From NCBI GenBank assembly GCA_947247005.1, contig OX365955.1, forward strand, positions 13,745,322 to 13,809,321: 64,000 nt of DNA. Direction: 5' to 3'. Below, piece by piece: positions 11,027-23,433 of this stretch (its first letter is position 1; each line of letters starts with the position of its first letter). This DNA comes from Spisula solida. Lineage: Eukaryota > Mollusca > Bivalvia > Venerida > Mactridae. Under the pieces are notes generated by a model. That model saw only the letters and a list, made by a program, of their open reading frames with translations, did no database searches and was not told where the DNA came from. The position numbers were made by a program, and so were the translations under genes.

Positions 11027-11466
11027 GTAAATTTAACCGCTTTTATAACTATAGTATGATGTTTAAGACCTGTCGTTTCAAAATATATGTATATTTTTTT
11101 ATATTGTTAGACATATTTCGGAAAACGTTTCGTGTTGTTCATTTCAGGTACATATATCTAATTTGATGGACTGATTCCGTCATTCCCAGCAAACTTGACA
11201 ACATCTATTAACTTACCGTTTCTGATTTTGGACATAGACTTTTATTTTAACTTGAATATTTAGTTGTGCAGTCATTTTCTTCCAAGTGAACCTATGGATC
11301 CATGACCGAAAGACTCGAGTATACATATATAAAGTTACAAACTTTGTATTTCCAGGAGCCCGTTGCCTAATGAAGCCGCTTCCAAATTGGGCTATCGAGC
11401 GCTTTCCTACGTCAATACAACGCCATGATACAAGCGAGCAGTGCTCACCGATAGCATACTGTGCCT

Positions 11467-11504
11467 CAGGGACGTATAATATTATTATCTATTATACGTC
11501 CCTG
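11467..11504. repeat. Perfect 14-bp stem hairpin
   Basis: CAGGGACGTATAAT and ATTATACGTCCCTG flank a 10-nt loop. The surrounding 11,360-11,700 region repeats 'gagcgct' words. Probably a MITE end or remnant. Confidence 0.65.
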
Positions 11505-11822
11505 CGTGTCTTAACACTTTGCTAGGCGAGCGCTTTCTTGTGCAACGCACCGCTTCGGTAGTGTTTTTCTACTCAACGGTCTGCTATCCGCGAGCACTCT
11601 CCAGTAGCATATAATTTTTCCGCTTTGTCCGCTATGTACCGCTGTTTTTTTAAGCAAGCCGTTCCAAAGCATTGGGCTACTGAGCGCTCGGTAGCGGTTG
11701 GTTAGGCAATGGGCTCTAGTTGAATACTGTGATATAAATGTATTAGTCTCTTATGTGTTTATTTGCAACCAAGGACACAACGTGAAGCTGAATACAAGGT
11801 TGATACTGGGGATTAAAAGCAG

Positions 11823-11985
11823 ATTGGATGTTTCCACTACTGCACCATTGCTGAACTGGAACATCCTCCAGAAAATTTAAACATGGATCTTCCTCTCAAG
11901 AATGATCAAGAAATTAAAGATTTGGACAGACGCCTTTGTGATGATGAGGCGCTGTGTAAAATAACTGCTACGTTCTGTTTATATG
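11823..11985 (+). CDS. Candidate exon with start of a DUF4806-like domain
   Basis: After a CAG acceptor (weak pyrimidine tract) the frame reads IGCFHYCTIAELEHPPENLN and then MDLPLKNDQEIKDLDRRL...TATFCLYG. It ends in phase 1 at a GTAAAG donor. The motif LPLK-x4-I-x2-LD-x2-L followed by an L-x-G resembles the opening of DUF4806, a domain of unknown function common in invertebrates and often carried in TE-rich loci. An internal ATG at 11883 could serve as the start if the upstream part is not coding. Recognition is by pattern only. Confidence 0.4.
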
Positions 11986-12119
11986 GTAAAGTTTTGTAAT
12001 GAATATGAAAGGTGTTTCCCATTTGTCATGTGTGTGACTTCTACATTCAATTTCATTTGTTAAACTTTATAGATATTTCTATTCTTGCTGAATCCTATAA
12101 AAACATAACAATTGCCTTA

Positions 12120-12310
12120 AGTATTGTCTGTCCATCCGTCTGTCCGTCAAACAATCTTGATCCTGACAAAACTAAAACAGTTTCCAAGCTAGGTTAATGA
12201 AACTTGGTATGTCACTTTGTGGATAGGGGGCAATATGGGGATTATATACTAGTACATCTAAATATTTTATCCGGACAAAAATTGTGGTTGCCATCCTAGG
12301 CAACAAAAAC
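12120..12310 (+). repeat. Mollusc interspersed repeat inside the candidate intron
   Basis: 'tccatccgtctgtccgtc' followed by 'gaaacttggtatgtca' and 'ccatcctaggcaacaaaaaca' is the layout of a widespread mollusc repeat family. It lies between the two DUF4806-like exons. Confidence 0.5.
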
Positions 12311-12402
12311 ATTGTACATTATTTAAAGGGTTATGGCTTCAAACAGGTAGGGGACTTCTGTATTGCTGGCAGTTCTTAATAACTTGTTTTGTTTATTTTT
12401 AG

Positions 12403-12550
12403 TACCAACAGAGGTCGTTGGTGGAACCAAGGAAGCTATAATAGAAACGACATTGAGAAAAAGGGAAAAGAGTGGTTTCGAAATGTGCCTGATAGAGACG
12501 GTGGGAGGAAACAGAGACAGCAGAGGAAGGTGGAAGCCCCGAGAAACTGA
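12403..12550 (+). CDS. Candidate last exon with end of a DUF4806-like domain
   Basis: A good acceptor (tttgtttatttttag) precedes TNRGRWWNQGSYNRND..., then EKKGKEWFRNVPDRDGGRKQ and a stop. The string 'W(L/F)RN(A/V)P(D/E)R-GGRK' is characteristic of the C-terminal helix of DUF4806. This frame needs a phase-2 intron, whereas the upstream candidate exon ends in phase 1. A middle exon is therefore missing or lost and the locus may be a pseudogene. An alternative open frame in the same DNA gives a Glu/Arg-rich peptide with no recognised family. Confidence 0.4.
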
Positions 12551-12639
12551 GAGAGAGATCAACAACAGAGAGAAAATGTGAATTATTCTGTAAAAACAAA
12601 ACAAAAAATACATGTATAATATCTGATTTGTAATGCATT

Positions 12640-15100
12640 TTGTAATTTATTTGGAAGCAAGGTTATATGCATGTAGCTAGCTTCAATTATTTGTTCATCT
12701 GCATAGAAAGGTGGACATTGAACACAACAAATACATGTACTTTATGTAGGCTATGATTGGAGCTCCTAAATGAACCAGGGCTGGTATTTTTAAAGCATCT
12801 TAGTTGAAAACATAAGTATTTTGAATTAAGTAAAAACTTTGCTATGAAAAAATTTCCTGCATATCCTTTCCGCTACCATAGCGTACTAATGCAAACTCGC
12901 CGGGATGGCCATTTCGGCCTTCCGTAGTTTTGGACCTAAATGCCCAAATTCGGGAATTTTGCTTTCATGGGTACACAGGCATCCCCGACTACAGGTTATT
13001 ACGGGCCCAGGGTAGTGCACAGGTTTTTGGGCCCGCTAGACCCCTTTAAAGAGGGCTTTGAACGTAGATTTTACAAAACTGAAATTACTGGTCCTACCCG
13101 CCATTGCGGTACGATTCCCTGTGGAATTGCATTAACATTTAGCGCCAAAAAGTTTTTATTGGCGCCCCGATGGATCGGGGCGTCTGTATTGGAGGACTTT
13201 GTTATAATGAGCTGGAAGACAGTTCCCCCATGGTGAGCCTCAACTTGTATGAAGTTTATGAACACTTCCCCGTGTTGAGCCTCAATTTGTAAGAAGTTCA
13301 TAAATAATTTCCCGCATGGAGCCTCAATTTAACTATATAATATAACTTTATTTGATTAACATACATAAATTCCCCTTACGAACCTCGCTGATCCGGCCGG
13401 CGAAATTACTTATTTGCATAAAGCTAATTGTGTCGCCCCCGGCCAAATATCTCATTAACATGAAGGTACCGGTCTGACCAACAGACCTTACGTAATCTTA
13501 CATATCCTACTCCCCACAATTCATTGCTCTGCATTACACCCAGTGTCCACAGCAAATAAACAACCAATCAGCGTATCGCTTCATATCAGTAAATACACTG
13601 GGTACACCGTCTATTTTTAGAACAGGCAAAACCGTTACTCGGCACGGCTCTTGAATCGCGTTCGACGAGGTAAATATTAGAGTTTCTATAAATACATGTA
13701 TCTACCACATTGTAATCTATAAAACCCAAGAAGTGCAGCGTATGGATTAAGATGTGCCACGTTCAGGTTTCTCTGAAAAGATTCTTCAATGAAACAAAAT
13801 AGTCGGTACCAATTTTGAAAACCACGTACAAAGTAACAAATGAAAAATTGATACCGACTATTTGTTTAATTGAGGGTCATTCAATATACAATGCGGTATA
13901 AATTGAATGACCCGTACGTACTGCATATCAGCGACATTATAGCTATCCAGCTTTTTAATGCACAACTTTGACCGACCCTGCAGTCTACATTGAAATGCTA
14001 TATCTTAAAACATTTCATGGTAAATGGATATGCCCTGGAAACTATTTTTGGAATAGCTAAAACTTGTCTTAGATATAGATTTTAGTCGTTCTGCCAATGG
14101 AGAGATGTGTCTATACAGATTTGAACGCATTTGCTTTTACAGGTATCTAGATACTTAAAATGGTTTCTATACAGATCTGAATTAGCTGGTAACTCACTGG
14201 TCCTCGGTAGAGTTTTTGAGTCTTGGTAGACTCATCTTCTACATCAATTGTTCTCGATTCTTGCTATACGTATTTGAATACATCTAAGCGTATAGACTCA
14301 TGAATAAACTTGACATCTGTATAGATTTAGTGTCTAGAAAGCAATTGATTCAAGAGTCTATAAAGATTTAAATAATGTTGCTTCTAAACAAATACATTTG
14401 GTTGTCTATACAGATTTGGCACGTTCTATGTGTCATGGTTATGCAACACATATGTCTTGTATTGTTAATAGTTTTCTGTTTATAAATAAAACAAAGTTCA
14501 TATACCTGTTGTATTTTATTCTTGTTATTTTTAACTTATCATATCGAAAATTTTAAATTGATAGCAATGCCTTTACACTCAGCTTTGTTTGTTAAATTTA
14601 TACAACCAATGAAATAGCATGCACCAAATATGGAATTTGCACATACTGAATTGCTATCGGATATATAGCTATACAAACTTTACACACAATACACCATTTG
14701 ACTATTACATTATACTAATTGCAAATAAACTGAAATTAGCATTATGAAGTTACTACACATCACATTACACTGAAATGAGTTGTAAATGATGTGCATCTGC
14801 ATTGTTTGCCATTTGATAATATTAAATGAATAGCATGCGTATATTTATAAAACATGCTTGTACAAGAGGATTAAGGTACAAACTAAGATCCTTAATATTC
14901 AAGATGAAAATATATTTTTTGTATTTCACTTTTGCCATTATATTTTGAAAAATACAACACCTGCTGTTTCTTATAAAGATCAATCATATATGTCTACAGT
15001 TTTCAGAAGTTCTTCTATTGGCGCCCTTTGATGCTTTGCATCAATGGTTATCTTGTTTTTCTATAGCAGGAATATAAGGCTAGACAAAGGGGTCATGACC
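12640..15100. other. Intergenic with small repeats, no supported gene
   Basis: Contents include a GC-richer patch at 12,890-13,220 with a 98-codon ORF of no recognised family. Three 42-bp tandem units with 'gagcctcaa' lie at 13,235, 13,277 and 13,319. An inverted pair CCCAGTGT/ACACTGGG sits at about 13,539-13,602. A short palindrome with 'gggtcattcaatata' is at about 13,876-13,914. A zone at 14,100-14,420 repeats 'tctatacagattt' in both orientations. Confidence 0.4.
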
Positions 15101-15639
15101 AATGCCCTAAAGTACGGAATCCTGTTCGGGCCACATTGAATTTCGCATGTCTAACATGTGAACAGGCGATAATTATCGCGTCGAAGGCGATAATTATCGC
15201 CTATTCTCATGGAGAGAGACACTTGTACTAGCGAAATTTAACACCTTCGCGAAAGTTTTGGGGCGATAATTATCGTCTTAATTTTCGCATGTATGTCTCA
15301 ATTTTCACGGAATATGGACAAGCGAAATTTAAGAACATGCGAAATTTAACGTAAATTTCGCCCTTATAATTTTGGCGGGCTTTTAACACGTGGTATCAGT
15401 GTACCTGGTGTAACGTTAACACCGGTTACCTTCTTACGCCGGCAAAATGGGGATAAGGCTAAATGCAAACTATTACAATTTATTAAAAACTCCGAACAAT
15501 TAGAATGTGTGCATGTGGATCGTATAACTAACGGATAATTAACAAATCTGCGGGTCGTATTGTCTCTGATGAAAGGCATATACCAGGGTTCATACCGTGT
15601 TTAAATAACAAATCCCTAAGAATGTTTGGTTCAAAAATG

Positions 15640-15970
15640 GTTTATACGGCCTATCTATTAGACTACATGGGTTTCTACATGATTTGTACGTCCCATCCAC
15701 TAGAATACATGGGCTCCTACATGATTTATACGTCCAATCACTTAGAATACATGTATACCTACATGGGGTATTCGCCCCATCCATTAGAATGTACGGGTTC
15801 ATACATGGTTTATACGTCCAATCTGTTAGTATTCATGGGTTCCTACACGGGTTATACTTTCCAATCCAGTAGAATGCATGGGTTCCTATATGGGACATAC
15901 GTCCAATCTAGTAGAATGCATGGGTTTCTATATTGGACATACGTCCATTCTAGTAGAATGCATGGGACAT
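15640..15970 (+). repeat. 42-bp minisatellite, about 8 units
   Basis: Units contain 'catgggttcctacatg...tatacgtccaatc...tagaat'. Because 42 is a multiple of three, the array keeps a 124-codon frame with a 14-residue repeat (Y-M-G-S-Y-M pattern), which explains the long ORF here without a gene. Confidence 0.85.
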
Positions 15971-15971
15971 A

Positions 15972-17905
15972 CCGTCAAACAGCACAACTCCTGTAGTGGT
16001 CATACAACACAACTCCTGTAGTGGCCTTACAATAAAACCCCTGTAGTTGTCATACTGTACAACCTCTATATATTGGTCATACAGTACAACCCTTGTAGTG
16101 GTCATACAGCACAACCCCTGTAGTGGTCATACAGCACAACCCTTGTAGTGGTCATACAGCACAACCCCTGTAGTGGTCATACAGCACAACCCTTGTAGTG
16201 GTCATACAGCAAAACCCCTGTAGTGGTCATATAGCAAAACCCTTGCAGTGGTCATACAGCACAACCCTTGTAGTGGTCATACAGCAAAACCCCTGTAGTG
16301 GTCATATAGCAAAACCCTTGTAGTGGTCATACAGCACAACCCTTGTAGTGGTCATATAGCAAAACCCTTGTAATGGTCATACAGCACAACCCCTGTAGTG
16401 GTCATACAGTACAACCCCCGTAGTGGTCATGCAGTACAACCCCCGTAGTGGTCATGCAGTACAACCCCTGTAGTGGTCATACAATAAAACCCCTATAGTG
16501 GTCATACAGTACACCATCTGTAGTGGTCATACAGTACAACTCCTGTAGTGGCCTTACAATAAAACCCCTGTAGTGGTCATACAGTACAAACCCTGTGGTA
16601 GTCATACAGTACAACCCCTGTAGTGGTCATATAGTACAACCAATGTAGTGGTCATACTGTACAACCCTTTTAGTGGTCATACTGTACAACTCCTGTAGTG
16701 GCCTTACCATAAAACCCCCGTAGTGGTCATACAGTACACCATCTGTAGCGGTCATACAGTACGAACTCCTGTTGTGGCCTTACAATAAAACCTCCGTAGG
16801 GGTCATACAGTACACCATCTGTAGTGGTCATATAGTACAACCCCCGTAATGGTCATACAGCACAACTCCTGTAGCGGTCAAACAGCACAATCCCCGTAGT
16901 GGTCATACAGAACAACTCCTGTAGTGGTCATACAGCACAAATCCTGTAGTGGTCATACAGTACAACATCTGTTGTGGTCATACAGCACAATTCCTGTAGT
17001 GGCCTTACAATAACCCCCCATAGTGGTCATACAGTATACCATCTGTAGTGGTCATACAGCACAACTCCTGTAGTGGTCATACAGTACAACCCCTGTAGTG
17101 GTCATACAGCACAACTCCTGTAGTGGTCATACAGTACACCATCTGTTGTGGTCATACATCACAACTCCTGTAGTGGTCTTACAATAAAACCCCCGTAGTG
17201 GTCATACATTACGACATTTGTAGTGGTCATACAGTACAACTCCTGTAGTGGTCATACATCACAACTCCTGTAGCGGTCATACAGTACAACTCCTGTAGTG
17301 GTCATACATCACAACTCCTGTAGCGGTCATACAGTACACCATCTGTTGTGGTCAAACAGCAGAACTCCTGTAGTAGTCACACAGCACAACTCCTGTAGTG
17401 GTCATACGACACAACTCCTGTAGTGGCCTTACAATAAAACCCCTGTAGTTGTCATACTGTACAACCTCTATATATTGGTCATACAGTACAACCCTTGTAG
17501 TGGTCATACAGCACAACCCCTGTAGTGGTCATACAGTACAACCCTTGTAGTAGTCATACAGCACAACCCCTGTAGTGGTCATACAGCACAACCCTTGTAG
17601 TGGTCATACAGCACAACCCCTGTAGTGGTCATATAGCAAAACCCGTGTAGTGGTCATACAGCACAACCCTTGTAGTGGCCATACAGCACAACCCTTGTAA
17701 TGGTCATAAAGCACAACCCCTGTAGTGGTCATACAGCACAACCCTTATAGTAGTCATACAGCACAACCCTTGTAGTGGTCATACAGTAGAACCTCTAAAT
17801 ATTGTCCATACAGTACAACGTCTACAGTGGTCTTACATAACAACTCATACAGTGGTCATACAGTACAACCTCTGTATGTGGTCATACAGTTCATTCTCGA
17901 TAGTG
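15972..17905 (+). repeat. 25-bp minisatellite, forward orientation, over 70 units
   Basis: The consensus unit, by eye, is TACAGTACAACC then YCTGTAGTGGTCA. Units differ at a few bases, with 'acaataaaacccc' variants spaced irregularly in the middle of the array, suggesting higher-order duplication of short blocks. Confidence 0.95.
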
Positions 17906-17924
17906 GTCATGATGGTCTTATATG

Positions 17925-19588
17925 TAGTGGTTGTACTGTATGTTATATTATTTTCGTACATGAAGCCTCTGATCCATTTACAATTAATGACAGACTGTAT
18001 GGCCAATATATAGAGGTTGTACTGTATGTCAACAATAGAGGTTGTACTGCATTTCACCTATAGAGGTTGTACTGTATGTCAACAATAGAGGTTGTACTGT
18101 ATGTCAACAATAGGGGTTGTACTGTATGTCAACTATAGAGGTTGTACTGCATGCCAACAATAGAGGCTTTACTGTATGACAACTATAGAGGTTGTACTGT
18201 ATGACAACTATTATAGAGGTTGTACTGTATGACAACTATAGAGGTTGTACTGTATGACAACTATTATAGAGGTTGTACTGTATGACAACTATAGAGGTTG
18301 TACTGTATGACAACTATAGATGTTATACTGTATGACAACTATAGAGGTTGTACTGTATGACAACAATAGAGGTTGTACTGTATGACAACTATAGAGGCTG
18401 TACTGCATGTCAACTATAGAGGTTGTACTGCATGCCAACAATAGAGGCTTTACTGTATGACAACTATAGAGGTTGTACTGTATGACAACTATAGAGGTTG
18501 TACTGTATGACAACTATAGAGGTTGTACTGTATGACAACTATAGAGGTTGTACTGTATGACAACTATAGAGGCTGTACTGTATGACAACTATAGAGGCTG
18601 TACTGTATGACATTTATAGAGGTTGTACTGTATGACAACTATAGAGGTTGTACTGTATGACAACTATATGGGTTGTACTGCATGTCAACAATAGGGGCTG
18701 TACTGTATGACAACTATAGAGGCTGTACTGTATGACAACTATAGAGGTTGTACTGTATGACAACTATAGAGGTTGTACTGAATGACAACTATAGAGGCTG
18801 TACTGCATGTCAACTATAAAGGTTGTACTGTGTGACCGCTACAGAGGTTGTACTACATGTCAACTATTGATGTTGTACTGCATGACAACTATTGAGGTTG
18901 TACTGCATGACAACTATAGAGGTTGTACTGTATGACAACTATTGAGGTTGTACTGTATGACAACTATTGAGGTTGTACTGTATGTCAACTATTGAGGTTG
19001 TACTGCTTGTCAACTATAGAGGTTGTACTACATGTCAACTATTGAGGTTGTACTGCATGACAACTATAGAGGTTGTACTGTATGTCAACTATAGATGCTG
19101 TACTGTATGTCAACTATAGAGGTTGTACTGCATGTCAACTATAGCGGTTGTACTGTATGACAACAATTGAGGTCGTACTGCATGTCAACTATAGAGGTTG
19201 TACTGCATGTCAACTGTAGAGGTTGTACTGTATGACAACTATAGAGGTTGTACTGCTTGTCAACTATAGAGGTTATACTGTGTGGCAACTATAGAGGTTG
19301 TACTGTATGTCAACTATAGAGGTTGTACTGTATGCCAACTATAGAGGCTGTACTGCATGTCAACTATAGAGGCTGTACTGTATGACAACTATAGAGACTG
19401 TACTGCATGTCAACTATTGAGGTTGTACTGCATGTCAACAATAGAGGTTGTACTGCATGTCAACAATAGTGGCTGTACTGTATGACAACTATAAAGGTTG
19501 TATTGTGTGACCGCTATAGACGTTGTACTGTATGACCGCTATAGAGTTTGTACTATTTGACCACTAGAGATGGTTTACTGTATGACAA
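17925..19588 (-). repeat. Same 25-bp minisatellite in reverse orientation
   Basis: The plus-strand unit reads 'agaggttgtactgtatgacaactat' (in two parts AGAGGTTGTACTG + TATGACAACTAT), which is the reverse complement of the preceding array's unit at nearly all positions. The switch happens in a degenerate zone at about 17,860-18,000, so the two arrays form a giant inverted repeat. Confidence 0.95.
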
Positions 19589-20570
19589 CTTTAGAATATC
19601 GCGTCAATGGCTGCTGCAGGTGGAGGCCCATTGCTCTGCAATATCATGCCATCCTACAAATATTTGGCTTCGCAGCGATTCTCGGAGTATTTCTTCAATG
19701 TCTGAAGGACTTTACGTTTGTTAAGCTTGGCAGTAACCATTGTCCATTTCATACATAATATTAAATGGCAGAAACTTGGTTTATTTTGAAAAAGGTGTAC
19801 ATTTCTACTGGCGTCCATGGTGCGTTTTGCAATGCATACGTTTGTTCTGTCTTTGCTGGCACATATTTGTTCATGGATATGTCGCATGGTGACAAAATGA
19901 ACCCGTATGTTGTCTATGGTCATTATATTCGCAAACGATGTACTTTTTTTAGCTAGAAACTGGTTTTAACTATTTTGCAAGGGCATATGTGCTGGCGTCT
20001 CAAAGCAGATAGGGGTACCCAAACTATACTTATCGTCCTAAGTTTTGTAATATGCTTGCTAATTGTATGAATAGCTCCTTATGATGTGCCAACACATTGA
20101 GCTACTTGCCTAATTGTAAATATTTGATTTTTCCAACCCCTTTCTAGTATGTTGCGGTATATGGATGGCGTGCATGGTGTTCATTTCCAAATAAAGTTAC
20201 ACAACTTTTAAATTTCTTAAACTATCTAATATTTGATGAATACGACATTGTATGACTCCATTTCACCATACATGTTATTTTAAATATTGTACTTGCTCCC
20301 GCATTAAGAAAACAACGATTCTTAAATTGGACCGAATTTGGAAATTTGAACATTGACATTTTCCCAATCATTTAAGCATTAGTATACACGAGTAGACAGT
20401 GTTAATTGGCGTATTGTTACAGCTACACTGAACGGATTTTAAAATGTGAGGCGTCATATTTAAAGCTAATACATGTACAATGATCTTTGATATACAGCTC
20501 ACTATTTTTAAACATTAATTGATACAAGAAAGATATAACATCACTTGCATTCCAATCTTAACAACCCTTG
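19589..20570 (-). mobile_element. Truncated mariner-like element, same family as 1713-2987
   Basis: It aligns by eye with about 2045-2987 of the first copy in the same orientation. The right TIR (CATTCCAATCTTAACAACCC, then TTGTA) is present; the left (transposase C-terminal) part is missing where it abuts the satellite. The minus strand still reads CIAKRTMDASRNV and VTAKLNKRKVLQTLKKYSENR, typical of the mariner catalytic core. It is interrupted and non-functional. Confidence 0.8.
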
Positions 20571-20576
20571 TATCCA

Positions 20577-22060
20577 GAACAGCCAGGATCATGAGGATGG
20601 ACATTTGGATTGGACAGCTACATTGGACAGTTGGTATATTTATGATATAAATGACAATTTAAATGATGAAGAGTTGAACAATTATAGGAATGTACAGCAA
20701 AGATGGACATTCAGAATGGACAGCTACACTGGACAGTTGGTATATTTATGATATAAATGACACTTTAAATGATGGAGAGTTGAACAATTATAGGAACGTA
20801 CAGCAAGGATGGACATTCAGAATGGACAGCTACATTGGACAGTTGGTATAATTATGATATTCGAATAGACATGACTATCAAACAATTATAGAAATGGACA
20901 CGCAGAACTGACATTCTGAATGGACATTGGTATATTTATGATATAAATGACACTTTAAATGATGGAGAGTTGAACAATTATAGGAATGTACAGCAAGGAT
21001 GGACATTCAGAATGGACAGCTACATTGGACAGTTGGTATAATTATGATATTCGAATAGACATGACTATCAAACAATTATAGAAATGGACACGCAGAATTG
21101 ACATTCTGAATGGACAGCTACATTGGACAGGTGGTATATTTGTGATATAAATGCAACTAGCAAAGATGGACAGTTGAACAGTTATAGGAATGGACACGCA
21201 GAATCGACATTCAGAGTGGACAGCTACATTGGACAGTTGGTATTTATGTTATATAAATACAACTATCAAAGATGAACAGTTGAACAATTATAGGAATGGA
21301 CAGTCAGGGTGGACATTTCGAATGGACAGCTACATTGCACAGTTGGTATATTTGTGATGTAAATGCAACTATCAAAGATTCACAGTTGAACTATTGTAGG
21401 AATGGACAGCTAGGATGTACATTCCGAATTGACAGCTACATTGGACAGTTGGTAAAATTGTGAGATAAATACCGACATGACTTTCAAATAATAAATGAAA
21501 AGGACAGCCAGAATGGACATTCAGAATGGACAGCTACATTTGACAGTTGGTATAGATGTGATATAAATTCTACTATTATAGATGGACAGTTGAACAATTA
21601 TAGGAATGGACAGCCAGGATGGACATTCAGAATAGACAGCTACATTGAACAGTTGGTATTTTTGTGATACAAATACAGACATGTCTACCAAACTATTATA
21701 GGAATGGACAGTCAGAATTCATTGATACAAGAAAGATATAGCATCACTTGCATTCCAATCTTAACAACCCTCGTATACATTGGACAGTTGGTATATCTGT
21801 TATATATGTGCAGAGAGGACAACACAGATGAACAGTTGGACAGTTGTAGGAATGGACATCCAGAACGGACAGCTACTTTGGACAGTTGACAGTTGTCCAG
21901 CATATTTAAATATATGGACAGCTATTATGAACAGGGGACAGTTGTCCGGCATATTTTAATATACGGACAGTTGTCCAATACTGAATTAGAGAACTATCTT
22001 TAATTCTAATTCAACAATGGACAGCTAGAATGGACATTGGACAGGGGACTGCCATCTTAA
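20577..22060 (+). repeat. About 106-bp minisatellite built on 'ggacag' words
   Basis: Units contain 'aatggacagctacattggacagttggtat', 'gatataaat' and 'gttgaacaattatagg'. About a dozen units become irregular towards 22,000. A second 57-bp copy of the mariner right end (21719-21775) is embedded in the array, showing that array units and mariner end were amplified together. Confidence 0.9.
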
Positions 22061-22216
22061 CACACCCAATCGTATTACCCATGTATTCTAAGTGATTGGA
22101 AGTATAGCTCATCTATGCCCGTGTATTCTAAGGTTTTGAACGTTAAAACCCTTTTTGAACCCATACGTTATAATGGATTGGTGGTTGATAAATGCCAAGT
22201 GCCATTCAGTAAATAG

Positions 22217-22307
22217 AGAATAATAGGTTAGTGCCGTGGATAAAAAAGTATATCTGGCAAGGCGGAGGAATTTAACGGGTAAGCCGTAGGCACTAACCTA
22301 TTATTCT
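22217..22307. repeat. Perfect 19-bp stem hairpin, MITE remnant
   Basis: AGAATAATAGGTTAGTGCC (22217-22235) and its exact complement (22289-22307) enclose 53 bp. Confidence 0.7.
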
Positions 22308-23419
22308 ATTTATCCAGTCGCTTAATCTGCTCAGTAAGGGGATCAAACTCGGGACTATATTCTAACTCTTTCATTAACTAGCGCGCAACGTCACGTTCGT
22401 CGTGACTTCATGATAAACAACGACGTCAGACATCTTGATAGACGTCGTGTAGACACAGGTAAGTCGAAGAAAATAACCGATCAACCACCAGCTCTTTTAG
22501 AAAAGGAAAACCTCACCCTCGGGCACGGAATTGCAACCGTTGACTCACATATAAGAAAAAGTCCGTCAGATCACGTGGTAAGGTGATGGATTATCATTAG
22601 TCACATGACCAGGTGACCGATTATAGCTACTTTAACGGCACCCCGTTAACAGGCAGCTTTTGCCGGAAGTGACTAGATAAACAGCGATAATACCCCGCAG
22701 AAATATTTGTTCTTTCTTTATTTATCCGTGTTTTACACGATTTTATATGCACACATTCTAATGGTTTGAAATTAGCCCTACCCATGATCGGCTCCGAAAT
22801 GCAGCATCATCAGTCCGTCAAAATGATCCTACCCGGGTAAACAGTCCTACTTGCTCAGCAATTGTATCCTAGGACTAAAAACACGAGAAATTTAACGTTA
22901 AATTTCGCATGTCCTTAAATTTCGCTTGTCAAAAATTAAGACATACATGCGAAAATTAAGACGATAATAAGGTGTTAAATTACGCTAGTACAAGTGTCTC
23001 TCTCCATGAGAAGAGGCGATAATTATCGCCTTCGACACGATACTTATCGCATGTTCACATGTTAGACATGCGAAATTTAATGTGGCCCAAACAGGATTCC
23101 GTACTAAAGGGGCCAAAAAGTAGGCCTGTCAAGCTAAAAAAAAAAAAAAGTTTTTCGTGCAAGGGTCATCGTCTCATCGTCATTTCCGGTGACCTTTAGT
23201 CGAAATGTTGACCATTTTTTCTACTTTCGGTTTGAGGTAGGTGTGTAGCATCTGGATGTATCGAGTTTTTATCAGTGCTGCAAGTCAATAGTGTCTCAGG
23301 GACGGAGTATAGGGACCATATGAATTTCACATAACCCCCCAAAAAATCGTTGTAGCGGAAGGATATCGGTAAAATGTCATTCAAAGCGATGCTGAATCTA
23401 TGTAGGTCACTTATGTTTA

Positions 23420-23433
23420 CAGTAGGTGGCGCT
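23420..23433 (-). promoter_or_regulatory. CTCF-like motif
   Basis: CAGTAGGTGGCGCT fits the core of the bilaterian CTCF consensus (CAnnAGRKGGCRCT). It lies about 300 bp outside the 8-kb inverted-repeat segment. One motif is not proof of binding. Confidence 0.35.

Larger units (their letters stand above)
15112..23104. mobile_element. 8-kb segment with about 245-bp terminal inverted repeats and TAAA duplication
   Basis: The left arm (about 15112-15360) and right arm (about 22883-23104) are inverted copies over most of their length. The outermost bases are GTACGGAATCCTGTT and the arms include 'gcgataattatcgcc' palindromes and 'ctctctccatgag'. TAAA precedes the left arm (15108-15111) and follows the right arm (23105-23108), as a target duplication would. 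The interior is minisatellites and a truncated mariner with no transposase, so if mobile it depends on another element. Two independent MITE insertions are the alternative. Confidence 0.6.

Noticed and set aside
19116..19140. Possible exon-like GT/AG pairs within the satellite arrays
   Set aside because: They recur in every unit and so carry no information.
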